A DNA stretch of 25,700 nucleotides from Candidatus Woesearchaeota archaeon (lineage in GTDB: Archaea; Nanobdellota; Nanobdellia; Woesearchaeales; ARS49), in the NCBI GenBank assembly GCA_019323575.1, contig JAHWHB010000005.1:1-25700 (forward strand). Reading direction: 5' to 3'. Numbering within the stretch: the stretch's first letter is position 1; each line of letters begins with the position of its first letter. The notes beneath the pieces are model-generated. The model worked only from the letters and a program-made list of their open reading frames with translations, was not told the origin of the DNA and ran no database searches. Both the position numbers and the translations under genes were made by a program. Of this stretch, positions 14,334 through 21,543 are shown in pieces.

Positions 14334-15914
14334 TCAGTTTGAAATCTTTGTAACCAAGCCAGAGGCAGACTCGTACTCCAAAATCTCCTTAGTACCATTT
14401 TCATGATACTCTTCAAAGTACAAAATACCGCCGTCATTAGACTGGCCAAGAATAGTGAACCAGTCAACACGCCTGTCAGCATGGTTTGTAATCTGTGTAA
14501 ATGTCTGGGTCTGAAGGTCATAAGACAACAGGTTGCTGGCGCCCATTCCTATAGATTGCACGTACACGCGAGAGTTGTCAGGAGACATTCCAGTATAGCG
14601 GACATCAAAACCAGTCTGCTTGATTAGATGATTCTGAGTGCCAATCAAGTCTACCAGTTGGACAGCATCATAACCAGTTGCAATCTCCCTGGAATTTAAT
14701 GCAACATACTCCTTGTTAGGAGAAAGCTCAGCAACATAATCAATCTCGTAATTGACAGAATCACCAAGCAAAGTGTTGGTCTTGGTTGCCGGATCGTGCA
14801 ATATGCACTCCAGATTCCAGGTGCTGGTGTCATTACCAGTTATTAATGCCTTGTTGTTGGAAGTAAAACCTAAAAAGCTTTGGTTGCTATACAAAGTTGT
14901 TGAAACCGGCATGTAGAACTCAGGCGTTGAAGCATTAAACAAACGCACATCACTGCCATAAAACCCGCCCTGGAAAACAGTAAGCACTCCATCGCCAGAG
15001 ATATCAGCAACAAAGAAATTATTCTCATCACAGATGTAAGTCCAGGTTCCTGTAGCAGTATCAAGACGATAGTATCTGTCATTGCTGAAACCATTTTCTT
15101 CAGCATTAACAATCGCTGAAAGACCATCAGGCGAAACTTTTGAAACATTAGTCCAGTCAAAAGTAGAAGGCGCGTTAAAAGTCTGAATGTTTTGAGTATC
15201 AACATCAACAACTTTTATCCCCTCTCCACCGGAGGAGAAACGAATGTACGCTTTCTTGTTATCATCAGAAATTGCTTCACCATAATGACCTGAAAGGTTA
15301 ATCAAAGGAGTCAAAACCCCATCCTTTCTCATATAAACAGTATAGCCAGAATAGCTGTCATATCCCTTTATCAATGCAACACTGCCATCTTTTGAAACCG
15401 CCTGAATGTAACTCTCATTTGAATGAGGAACAACCTTTTCAAAAAGACCGGTTGCTGGATTAAAAGTCATAACATCCTGATCATTGTTGTTTTCGACTTC
15501 AAACATAAAATTAGAGGAGTTAATAACTACATCATTAAACTCTTCGCATTCATCAGAAACAAAAACACCGTTGCTTGTGAAAATCTTAAGTTTCTGAACA
15601 CTGCCGTCAGGAGAATATGAAATTGCAACAACATCATTACCCAAAAAACCAGCAGGGTAATCAGTAAAGTCAGGATCGTTTGAAACATTTGAGAAAGCAT
15701 TAGAAGCTGAGTTGAAAACAAAAGTCTCAATATCAGTACCATTGTTCACATAAAAAGCAGCCAGAGAGCCGTCATCCTTTACATACTTCATCTGAGCAAT
15801 AGGATTCAAATATCTATCCTGAAATTGGGTCTGAATCTCAGTCTCTTTACTGCAACCACTAGGAAATATTGCCGCGGCCGCAGCCAAAACCAAACCAGCT
15901 AATGTCTTTTTCAT
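14334..15914 (-). CDS. beta-propeller lipoprotein
   Basis: A 526-residue exported lipoprotein. The signal is MKKTLAGLVLAAAAAIFPSG followed by Cys21, a recognisable lipobox (PSGC). The rest is a repeat protein with recurring SPDG-type turns (ISYSPDGS, AVSKDGS, AISDDNKK, KVSPDGLS, DISGDGV, ELSPNKE, GMSPDNS), the mark of a TolB/WD40-like propeller of seven or eight blades, ending near the C-terminus. The start at 15914 is supported by a G-rich SD (GGGGGGATGATT) directly upstream; two earlier in-frame ATGs overlap it. Base composition differs from all neighbours: hand counts of three 60-base lines show A and T about equal, while flanking genes are strongly A>T. Recent acquisition is likely. The ligand is unknown. 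Confidence 0.8.
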   Translation of the reverse strand: MKKTLAGLVLAAAAAIFPSGCSKETEIQTQFQDRYLNPIAQMKYVKDDGSLAAFYVNNGTDIETFVFNSASNAFSNVSNDPDFTDYPAGFLGNDVVAISYSPDGSVQKLKIFTSNGVFVSDECEEFNDVVINSSNFMFEVENNNDQDVMTFNPATGLFEKVVPHSNESYIQAVSKDGSVALIKGYDSYSGYTVYMRKDGVLTPLINLSGHYGEAISDDNKKAYIRFSSGGEGIKVVDVDTQNIQTFNAPSTFDWTNVSKVSPDGLSAIVNAEENGFSNDRYYRLDTATGTWTYICDENNFFVADISGDGVLTVFQGGFYGSDVRLFNASTPEFYMPVSTTLYSNQSFLGFTSNNKALITGNDTSTWNLECILHDPATKTNTLLGDSVNYEIDYVAELSPNKEYVALNSREIATGYDAVQLVDLIGTQNHLIKQTGFDVRYTGMSPDNSRVYVQSIGMGASNLLSYDLQTQTFTQITNHADRRVDWFTILGQSNDGGILYFEEYHENGTKEILEYESASGLVTKISN

Positions 15915-15944
15915 AATCATCCCCCCAAACAATGAATTTAAGTT

Positions 15945-15958
15945 CTACTTTCAAGTAG
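15945..15958. promoter_or_regulatory. inverted repeat at the lipoprotein transcription start
   Basis: CTACTT-TC-AAGTAG is a perfect 6-bp inverted repeat about 13-35 bases after the minus-strand TATA box (TTTTTAAATA, 15971-15980), at the expected transcription start. A third CTACTT copy lies on the minus strand just upstream. Candidate operator for the lipoprotein gene. Confidence 0.3.
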
Positions 15959-15970
15959 TTAAAAGTAGGT

Positions 15971-15980
15971 TATTTAAAAA
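15971..15980 (-). promoter_or_regulatory. TATA box for the lipoprotein gene
   Basis: TTTTTAAATA lies 57-66 bases before the ATG at 15914, leaving a leader of about 35 bases that ends in the G6 SD. Confidence 0.45.
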
Positions 15981-16050
15981 GCTATCGGTTCTAAAAGATA
16001 GTTTACAGTATCTGAATTATAAAAGCAAAAAAATGCTCTATCTTGCAAAA

Positions 16051-16062
16051 GGTTTAAATATG
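16051..16062 (+). promoter_or_regulatory. TATA box for sepF
   Basis: GGTTTAAATATG lies 60-71 bases before the ATG at 16122. The leader of about 40 bases carries GAGGTG (16109-16114), seven bases before the ATG. A weaker AT-rich element (GAATTATAAAAGC, 16014-16026) lies further up. Confidence 0.45.
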
Positions 16063-16121
16063 ACAAGGGCTCTTAGTTATTCCAGAGTAAAAACAAAAAT
16101 GAGTTGATGAGGTGTTGTGAT

Positions 16122-16520
16122 ATGGACTTTTTTTCAAAATTAAAAGAGAAAATAACAGGGCCAAAATACGAAGAACTGGAACAGGAAGCAGGCTACGTAG
16201 AACTTGAGAACGACGGAGAGATATCAAAATCAAAAGTGCTAGTCAGACCATTCATGCTTGAAGACTTTGACGACGTAAAACCAGTACTAGACTCGCTAAG
16301 AGAAGGCTACACAATCGCACTCGTCAACATAAGACCACTAAAAGACAAAGACCTGGTAGAACTAAAAAGAGCAATAAACAAGCTAAAGAAAACAACAGAC
16401 GCAATAGAAGGAGAAATCGCGGGATTTGGAGACGACTTCCTTGTCGTAACACCATCATTCGCAAGCATCTACAGAAGCAAGCAAATGAGATCAGTACACG
16501 CAGAAGAACAACAGGAATAA
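16122..16520 (+). CDS. sepF: archaeal SepF-like cell-division protein
   Basis: A 132-residue protein of the DUF552/SepF family, the membrane anchor for FtsZ in many archaea. The N-terminus MDFFSKLKEKITG is the amphipathic membrane-targeting helix. The SepF core runs from about residue 37 to 118 (KSKVLVRPFMLEDFDDVKPV, then EGYTIALVNIRPL, EGEIAGFGDDFLVVTPSFASIY). The acidic C-terminal tail is short. I chose the ATG at 16122 over an upstream TTG/ATG because of GAGGTG seven bases before it and because the membrane helix starts here. No ftsZ is in the window. It is convergent with endonuclease V, stops one base apart. Confidence 0.9.
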   Translation: MDFFSKLKEKITGPKYEELEQEAGYVELENDGEISKSKVLVRPFMLEDFDDVKPVLDSLREGYTIALVNIRPLKDKDLVELKRAINKLKKTTDAIEGEIAGFGDDFLVVTPSFASIYRSKQMRSVHAEEQQE

Positions 16521-16521
16521 A

Positions 16522-17157
16522 TTATTCTTTTTCTTTCACATTCTTATCAGCAAACCTGTGAGCAGCATGCAAAGGCTCAGGAAGCTTATGAGGAGGGACA
16601 ACACAATGCTTCACAATCTCAGCAGCAGTCTCAACAGAAATAAAATTTCCAGGAGAGACAAACAAAGGCTTGGCGTATTCTTTAGTCTTTACTAATTTAC
16701 CGACAACCTCACCATCCAACAAAATATTATCATCCTCAACTTCACCAACAAGCAAACCTTTCGCAACACCAACAGCAGGCTTGCCAAGCTCAACACCAAT
16801 AAAAACAGCCAAGCCGGCGCGGTCAGGATGAGCAATGCCGTGACCATCAACCAAAATAACATCAGGCTCGTACTCCAAATCATAATAAGCCTGGCAAATA
16901 GGAGGACCTTCCCTAAAAGCAAGCAAACCAGGAATATAATTCATAGGAGTCTTTGCAACAATAACCTTTTTCTCAACAATCTCCAATGTCTTGTAATCAA
17001 AAACAACAGCAGCACAAACACACTTGTCACCCTTGTAAGCAACATCAAAACCAGCAATATAACGAATCTCATCAGGCTTTATAGCATCCTCTACCCTCAC
17101 CTGTTTTGCAATCTGAGACTGCATATCCTTCATCTTTCCAACGCTTGGCTGCTTCAT
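16522..17157 (-). CDS. nfi: endonuclease V
   Basis: A 211-residue deoxyinosine-specific endonuclease that nicks DNA one base 3' of deaminated adenine; some archaeal forms also act on RNA. Conserved elements are GFDVAY (Asp38), YIPGLLAFREGP (Tyr74, Glu83), VDGHGIAHPDRAG (Asp104, His110) and a late VKTKEYAKPLFVSPGN segment. All catalytic acids of the RNase-H-like fold are present. GGGGTG lies five bases upstream of the ATG at 17157; an ATG at 17169 would add four residues. The promoter (CTTTAAATATC, 17197-17208) is shared back to back with the plus-strand unknown gene. Activity is very likely. Confidence 0.93.
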   Translation of the reverse strand: MKQPSVGKMKDMQSQIAKQVRVEDAIKPDEIRYIAGFDVAYKGDKCVCAAVVFDYKTLEIVEKKVIVAKTPMNYIPGLLAFREGPPICQAYYDLEYEPDVILVDGHGIAHPDRAGLAVFIGVELGKPAVGVAKGLLVGEVEDDNILLDGEVVGKLVKTKEYAKPLFVSPGNFISVETAAEIVKHCVVPPHKLPEPLHAAHRFADKNVKEKE

Positions 17158-17196
17158 CAAACACCCCATTTACTACGACATATAGATTGAATTATT

Positions 17197-17208
17197 GATA
17201 TTTAAAGC
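17197..17208 (-). promoter_or_regulatory. TATA box for endonuclease V
   Basis: AGCTTTAAATATC-type element on the minus strand, 40-51 bases before the ATG at 17157, in a divergent region of about 130 bases shared with the 242-residue gene. A short inverted repeat TCACT-TATT-AGTGA (17222-17235) lies between the two promoters. Confidence 0.45.
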
Positions 17209-17253
17209 TTTCGTTTTGTAGTCACTTATTAGTGATGGAAATATATGATAAAA

Positions 17254-17263
17254 GATATAAATA
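17254..17263 (+). promoter_or_regulatory. TATA box for the 242-residue gene
   Basis: GATATAAATA lies 26-35 bases before the ATG at 17289, predicting a leaderless or very short-leader transcript. Confidence 0.5.
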
Positions 17264-17288
17264 AGATATCAAAAAAAAGTGAAGAAAA

Positions 17289-18017
17289 ATGGAAATAGAA
17301 TTCATAGACAGAGCGTACGAAAAAGTTTTTCCAAACAAAAAAAAATATGAAGACTTTGCACGAGTTGAATTTCTAACATGCGTGATAAACGGCGCATGGC
17401 CGTACGGCGACCAATTATCTTCAATTGAATATACAATATCACTATACGAAGAACAACAAGAACAGTGCTCTTTTGATTATAAAACACAAAACGAACTGGA
17501 AATAATGTATGCAATAAGAGAAGCACGAAACTGGTATCTCGAAGGAGGAACAATAGAAGAGGGAAAAACCCGAATAGCAAACCTTGTATGGAATGCAGAA
17601 CTTCACGAAATATTCGAAACACTTGAAGACTGCCTAAGAGTACTCCAGATACACCGCAAGCAAAAAACAATAAATCAAGAAAAACAATTAATCCATAAAT
17701 CACTAAAAACAAGAAGACAAACCAGAACAAGCGCTTTCCACGCAACAGCAGAATACCTGACAGAGAATTCAACAAACAGCGAAACCCTAGACTACCTGAA
17801 CAGAAGAATAGAAAGCTATCAAAACAAACTAAAACTAAAATACGAAAGAGCAATAAGAGAAAAAGACATTGCCGGATTCATAGACGCGTACATGGAAATA
17901 AGACAGACACACGACAAAAAACTGCAGGAATACGCAGACAGACTCAGGAACGCTTCAAACGCTTTTGAATGGGCATCTCACGAAGCTTTATTTGCTCGTC
18001 AAGATGATCCAAAATAA
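17289..18017 (+). CDS. uncharacterised 242-residue helical protein
   Basis: No family is recognised. The protein is soluble, highly charged and predicted mostly helical, with a likely coiled-coil stretch from about residue 165 to 225 (LNRRIESYQNKLKLKYERAI, then DAYMEIRQTHDKKLQEYADR). The N-terminal third is richer in aromatics. There is no signal peptide, no metal-binding Cys cluster and no nucleotide-binding loop. It has its own TATA box and codon use like neighbouring plus-strand genes, though its plus-strand A excess is a little milder (27 A, 15 T, 8 C, 10 G in line 17461). Its last 74 bases overlap a possible small minus-strand gene, so its C-terminus deserves a check. Confidence 0.65.
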   Translation: MEIEFIDRAYEKVFPNKKKYEDFARVEFLTCVINGAWPYGDQLSSIEYTISLYEEQQEQCSFDYKTQNELEIMYAIREARNWYLEGGTIEEGKTRIANLVWNAELHEIFETLEDCLRVLQIHRKQKTINQEKQLIHKSLKTRRQTRTSAFHATAEYLTENSTNSETLDYLNRRIESYQNKLKLKYERAIREKDIAGFIDAYMEIRQTHDKKLQEYADRLRNASNAFEWASHEALFARQDDPK

Positions 18018-18087
18018 TATTTGTGTCAAGAGTTTTCAAATCCAAAATCTTGTCAGCAAGCTTCATTTCTGGTTTCAGTTTTTTCAT
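17944..18087 (-). CDS. possible 47-residue protein coupled to the ZPR1 gene
   Basis: The frame starts MKKLKPEMKLADKILDLKTL and ends RLKRS. It begins with a perfect ATGA overlap with the ZPR1 stop, a common coupling junction, and uses T/G-ending codons like other minus-strand genes. The protein would be basic and helical. Against it: it overlaps the convergent 242-residue gene by 74 bases, more than other convergent pairs here (11-22 bases). No family recognised. Confidence 0.35.
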   Translation of the reverse strand: MKKLKPEMKLADKILDLKTLDTNIILDHLDEQIKLREMPIQKRLKRS

Positions 18088-18608
18088 AGCTTCTCCCTCT
18101 TTGCCTTATCAGAAACAATAGCAGAATTGCCAGAAGGATCCTCAATAATGATTTTCAACTTCTCATCGCCCCATAGAACCTTCTGAAGCTTCTTCAACAT
18201 GTTCTTCGCCTTCTTTTTATCTTCATCCTCTTCAGCAGAATCCCTCAAATGCTCAATCTGCTTCTTAAACTTCTCAATAACACCCTCAATATTAGTTATG
18301 AAACCTTCGGCATTAGGACCGGGCTCCATCATACCAACATGAGGAATCTTCACTATGCCTTCGCTGGAACGAACAACACGAACCTTAAGATCATCCTTAC
18401 CATTAACCTCAAAAGTAAAACGAGCAGCCTCCTTCCTGTCAGCAGCCTCAACATCAGCCTTATGATAATGACAGGCATTACAGTGCATGCTAAACAAGAA
18501 AATCTTTCCAAAGAAAGGAACCTCAGACTGACCCTCAGTCAAAGTCAATTCCTTCTTCCCGCACATCGGACACTGCTGTCCCTTCAACGATTCAACTTTA
18601 TCAGGCAT
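18084..18608 (-). CDS. ZPR1-type zinc-finger domain protein
   Basis: A 174-residue archaeal ZPR1-domain protein. The four-cysteine zinc finger is C13-x2-C16 and C43-x2-C46, followed by the family's beta region and the signature EDPSGNSAIV (157-166). Archaeal versions have one ZPR1 domain; the eukaryotic protein has two and acts as an eEF1A chaperone. A related aEF1A-assisting role is possible but unproven. I chose the ATG at 18608 because a TATA box (18631-18640) lies 23-32 bases upstream and the extra N-terminal residues of a longer frame have no family likeness. Confidence 0.88.
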   Translation of the reverse strand: MPDKVESLKGQQCPMCGKKELTLTEGQSEVPFFGKIFLFSMHCNACHYHKADVEAADRKEAARFTFEVNGKDDLKVRVVRSSEGIVKIPHVGMMEPGPNAEGFITNIEGVIEKFKKQIEHLRDSAEEDEDKKKAKNMLKKLQKVLWGDEKLKIIIEDPSGNSAIVSDKAKREKL

Positions 18609-18630
18609 AACCAGATATAAGAGAGATAGT

Positions 18631-18640
18631 TTTTTAAAAC
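18631..18640 (-). promoter_or_regulatory. TATA box for the ZPR1 gene
   Basis: GTTTTAAAAA lies 23-32 bases before the ATG at 18608, leaderless spacing. Confidence 0.5.
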
Positions 18641-18760
18641 TTGCGAGAAATTTGAAACACCCAATCCCTACAACCAAGCTGGAAGAGTTTCAATTCTACA
18701 TGCAAAAAAAGGAAAAAAATATGAATTTAGCAGAAAGAATTCCAGTTTTCTTCACGATGA

Positions 18761-18769
18761 CTTATTTAA
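18761..18769 (+). promoter_or_regulatory. TATA box for the tRNA gene
   Basis: CTTATTTAA lies 25-33 bases before the first base of the tRNA acceptor stem (18794). Transcription would start at or a few bases before the mature 5' end. Confidence 0.5.
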
Positions 18770-18793
18770 GAAGTTCTGCATAATATTTAATGT

Positions 18794-18910
18794 GCCGGCG
18801 ACGGCTAGTAAGGTTTGCCAACAGTCTGAAACGCTGTGGTCTGAAAAGACTTCCGGGTTCAAATACTTTTCGGTGTTGGCGCCGAAAGGTTGACAATCCC
18901 GGCGCCGGCG
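18794..18910 (+). tRNA. class-II tRNA with a T-loop intron; anticodon reads GAA
   Basis: A cloverleaf is visible. Acceptor GCCGGCG (18794-18800) pairs perfectly with CGCCGGC (18903-18909), discriminator G18910, CCA not encoded. D stem GGC/GCC (18803-18805, 18817-18819). Anticodon arm ACAGT-CTGAAAC-GCTGT (18821-18837), a 7-nt loop with U33 and anticodon GAA (18828-18830). The 15-nt variable region contains stem GTCT/AGAC capped by GAAA. T stem CCGGG (18853-18857) pairs with CCCGG (18898-18902). The T loop is interrupted by about 33 nt; removing it gives the normal 7-nt TTCAAAT loop and an 84-nt tRNA. GAA means Phe, but the long variable arm and G73 suggest Ser. Expected U8, A21 and C48 appear as A, U and U. 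Identity is therefore unsettled, and a degenerate gene cannot be excluded. Confidence 0.75.
18865..18897 (+). other. 33-nt non-canonical tRNA intron with bulge-helix-bulge fold
   Basis: The insert folds as CTTTTCGGTG (18866-18875), loop TTGG, CGCCGAAAGG (18880-18889): a 10-bp stem with U-G wobbles. Outside it, TCAA (18859-18862) pairs with TTGA (18890-18893) as a 4-bp helix, with a 3-nt bulge ATA (18863-18865) on one side and CAA (18894-18896) on the other, closed by the T stem. This is the bulge-helix-bulge geometry cut by archaeal splicing endonuclease. Exact junctions can slide by three bases because AAT occurs on both sides. Confidence 0.65.
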
Positions 18911-18936
18911 CACCCTGCTTTTACAGAACATAAAAA

Positions 18937-18946
18937 CTTATAATTC
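18937..18946 (+). promoter_or_regulatory. TATA box for rad50
   Basis: CTTATAATTC lies 22-31 bases before the ATG at 18968, predicting a leaderless transcript. Confidence 0.5.
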
Positions 18947-18967
18947 ATAAAAAATGCAATTTTCCAG

Positions 18968-21013
18968 ATGCAGCTCATATCTCTAACAGTAAAAAACATC
19001 AGAAGCTACAAAGAGGCAAAAATAGAATTCCCGACAGGCACAGTAATACTCTCAGGAGACATAGGCGCAGGAAAAAGCACAGTGCTACTAGCAATAGAGT
19101 TCGCATTGTTCGGACTGATGCGAGGAGAACTCTCAGGAAATGCATTATTGAGAAACGGAAGCAATGAAGGAAGCACAGAACTAATGTTCAAACTAAACGA
19201 CATCATCTACGTAATCAAAAGAACACTAAAAAGAACAAAAAAATCAGCAGAACAAGACACAGGATACCTTTTGATAAATGGAGTAAAGAAAGAAGCAACA
19301 CCAACAGAACTCAAAAGCCACATACTAGATTTGCTGGGGTATCCACCGGAACTATTGACAAAAGGAAAAAACCTGGTTTACAGGTACACAGTATACACAC
19401 CCCAAGAGGACATGAAAAAAATATTGCTGGAAGAAAAAGAACAAAGAGTGGCAATACTAAGAAAAGTATTCGGAATAGACAAATACGAAAAAATAACAAC
19501 AAACGCAGGAACATACACAAAAACACTCAGAGAAAAACAAAGAGCGTTCAATGCAGCACTATCTGATTACGAAGAAAAGAAAAAACAGCTGGAAGAGACA
19601 AAAAAAGAACAACAAGAAACAAAACAAAAAATAACAGAGCTCGAACCAAAACTAAACACAACAAGAAAAACACTGCAGGAAACAAAAAAACAGCTCGAAA
19701 CAATAGAAAAACAAAAACAACAAACAGAAATAATGACAAGAGAGCTGCACACAGCAAAAAGCATACTGCTAACAAAAGAACAACAACACAAACAAACAAC
19801 AACAGAACTGCAAACAGCAATAAAACAACTGCAGGAGGCACAAAAAGAACTGCCAGAAAAAACAGAAATCACAAAAAAAGAGGATTACACACAACTGCTT
19901 CTAGAAAAAGAACAGCACAACAAAAAAGCAGTAATGAAAATAACAGAACTAACAACATTGAAAAAACAATCAGCAGAAACATCAAACAAAATAAGCATAC
20001 TAGCACAATGCCCGACGTGCCTGCAGCAGGTAACACAAGACCACAAACACAAAATACTGAACACGGAAAAACTGAAAATCGCAGAAATAGAACAAGAACT
20101 CACAAAACACAACAAAACAGCACAACAAACAGAGCAAGAGATACAACAAATAAAACAAGAAATAGAAAAACAAAGACAACAAGAAAAAGAACAGGCAATA
20201 GCACAAATGAAAATATTAAGAGCAGAAGAACTCGCAAGAAGAAAAGGAATGCTGGAACAACAAAACAAAACCTTGACAAAAGAAGTCCAGACAATAACAA
20301 CAAAAATACAACAACTCGAACAAGAACTAAAGCCGCACCAGGAAATAAACTCTGTATACGAACAGACAAGAAAACAAGCAGAACAACTAATGTCACAGGA
20401 AAGACAGCTAAGCATAGAACACTCAGCGCTACAACAAAAAGAACAAAACCACACAAAAACAACAGAACTGCTGGAAAAAGAAATAGAACGAAAACAAAAA
20501 ATCAAACAACAGCTGGAAAAAACACAAAAACTGCACCAATGGCTCACAGACTACTTCGTGCCATTAATGGACGTCATGGAAAAACACGTAATGACAAAAA
20601 TACACCACGAATTCGACGCTTTATTCCAGCAATGGTTCTCAATGCTGATAGAAGACACACTAACAGCAAGACTGGACGAAACATTCACACCAATAATACA
20701 ACAAAACGGCTATGACACAGAAGTAGAAAACCTAAGCGGAGGAGAAAGAACAGCCTGCGCACTAGCGTACAGACTGGCATTGAATAAAACGATTAATTCA
20801 TTGATTAGTAATATTAAGACAAAAGACTTGCTGATACTAGACGAGCCAACAGACGGATTCTCAACAGAGCAGCTGGACAAAATGAGAGACGTGCTAGAAC
20901 AATTGCAATTAAATCAAATAATAATAGTCTCACACGAACAAAAAATAGAAAGCTTCGCAGACAACATAATCAGAATACAAAAAGAAGAACACGCAAGCCA
21001 GATAAGTTCTTAA
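18968..21013 (+). CDS. rad50: Rad50/SbcC-type ATPase with zinc hook
   Basis: A 681-residue SMC-like ATPase that with Mre11 would tether and process DNA double-strand breaks. Visible parts: N-terminal LTVKNIRSYKEAKIEFPTG, Walker A GDIGAGKST (30-38), Q-loop YTPQEDM (Gln146), a coiled coil to about residue 340, the zinc hook CPTC (Cys348, Cys351) near the middle, a returning coiled coil to about 520, signature LSGGE (589-593), Walker B LLILDEP (Asp625-Glu626) and the switch histidine in VSHE (His656). It is shorter than most archaeal Rad50 proteins (about 850-900), mainly in the coils. No mre11, herA or nurA neighbours it. The coils are extremely rich in Gln, Lys, Thr and Glu. Confidence 0.92.
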   Translation: MQLISLTVKNIRSYKEAKIEFPTGTVILSGDIGAGKSTVLLAIEFALFGLMRGELSGNALLRNGSNEGSTELMFKLNDIIYVIKRTLKRTKKSAEQDTGYLLINGVKKEATPTELKSHILDLLGYPPELLTKGKNLVYRYTVYTPQEDMKKILLEEKEQRVAILRKVFGIDKYEKITTNAGTYTKTLREKQRAFNAALSDYEEKKKQLEETKKEQQETKQKITELEPKLNTTRKTLQETKKQLETIEKQKQQTEIMTRELHTAKSILLTKEQQHKQTTTELQTAIKQLQEAQKELPEKTEITKKEDYTQLLLEKEQHNKKAVMKITELTTLKKQSAETSNKISILAQCPTCLQQVTQDHKHKILNTEKLKIAEIEQELTKHNKTAQQTEQEIQQIKQEIEKQRQQEKEQAIAQMKILRAEELARRKGMLEQQNKTLTKEVQTITTKIQQLEQELKPHQEINSVYEQTRKQAEQLMSQERQLSIEHSALQQKEQNHTKTTELLEKEIERKQKIKQQLEKTQKLHQWLTDYFVPLMDVMEKHVMTKIHHEFDALFQQWFSMLIEDTLTARLDETFTPIIQQNGYDTEVENLSGGERTACALAYRLALNKTINSLISNIKTKDLLILDEPTDGFSTEQLDKMRDVLEQLQLNQIIIVSHEQKIESFADNIIRIQKEEHASQISS

Positions 21014-21019
21014 ATAAAC
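21007..21019 (+). promoter_or_regulatory. TATA-like element across the rad50 stop codon
   Basis: TTCTTAAATAAAC lies 18-30 bases before the ATG of the DUF456 gene and contains the rad50 TAA. It may give the membrane protein its own leaderless transcript in addition to read-through from rad50. Confidence 0.4.
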
Positions 21020-21036
21020 AAGAAATCATTAAACAC

Positions 21037-21543
21037 ATGATACTCGAATGGACAGCATTCATAATCTTCTTCATATTAGCACTCGCAGGAACAGGACTGA
21101 CCATAGTAGGAATAGGAGGCACTTTCCTGATATTACTGGGAGCAGTGCTATATGACCTGATAACATGGTCAACAACAATAAGCATCAACACACTCTTAAT
21201 CTTAGCAGGGCTCGCAATAGCAGGAGAAGCGCTCGAATGGATAGTAACAATCATAGGCGCAAAAACAGCAGGAGTATCAAGACATTCATTAATCGGAACA
21301 GTAATAGGAGCCGTAATCGGAGGAATGCTCTTAAGCATAATACCAATCATAGGAACAATAATCGGAATACTGGCAGGAGCAATCACAGGAGCATTCCTGA
21401 TGGAATTATACCACACAACAAACGTCCACAAAGCATGGAAAGCAGCAAAAGGAGCATTCTTCGGGAGACTGCTGGTAAGCCTGACAAAATTCTTGCTAGC
21501 AATAATACAAATATGGATTGTGCTCAGAGCAATCACAGCTTAA
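21037..21543 (+). CDS. DUF456 family membrane protein
   Basis: A 168-residue integral membrane protein with about four to five hydrophobic segments (roughly 5-30, 47-73, 84-113, 141-165). Glycine-rich stretches, GTGLTIVGIGGTFLILLGAV and IGTVIGAVIGGMLLSIIPII, are typical of DUF456 (COG2839) and suggest tight helix packing. Its function is unknown in all organisms, to my knowledge. It follows rad50 by 23 bases; co-transcription is possible but a functional link is not implied. The 3' end overlaps the convergent glycosyltransferase by 11 bases. Confidence 0.8.
   Translation: MILEWTAFIIFFILALAGTGLTIVGIGGTFLILLGAVLYDLITWSTTISINTLLILAGLAIAGEALEWIVTIIGAKTAGVSRHSLIGTVIGAVIGGMLLSIIPIIGTIIGILAGAITGAFLMELYHTTNVHKAWKAAKGAFFGRLLVSLTKFLLAIIQIWIVLRAITA

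Noticed and set aside
16105..16114. TGATGA as a C box of a C/D guide RNA before sepF
   Set aside because: It overlaps the sepF SD, and no properly placed D box or C'/D' pair was seen.
18687..18702. GTTTCAATTCTACATG, resembling part of an archaeal CRISPR repeat
   Set aside because: Only one copy is present, with no second repeat or spacer nearby and no cas gene in the window.
18700..18783. 27-codon open frame upstream of the tRNA gene
   Set aside because: No SD, no TATA box at the right distance, and it ends inside the tRNA promoter region. The 185-base gap 18609-18793 otherwise holds only the ZPR1 and tRNA promoters.
18838..18852. Reading the variable-region hairpin as a second intron in an ordinary tRNA-Phe
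   Set aside because: Removing ten bases to leave a 5-nt variable loop has no bulge-helix-bulge support, and the full 15-nt length is normal for a class-II variable arm.
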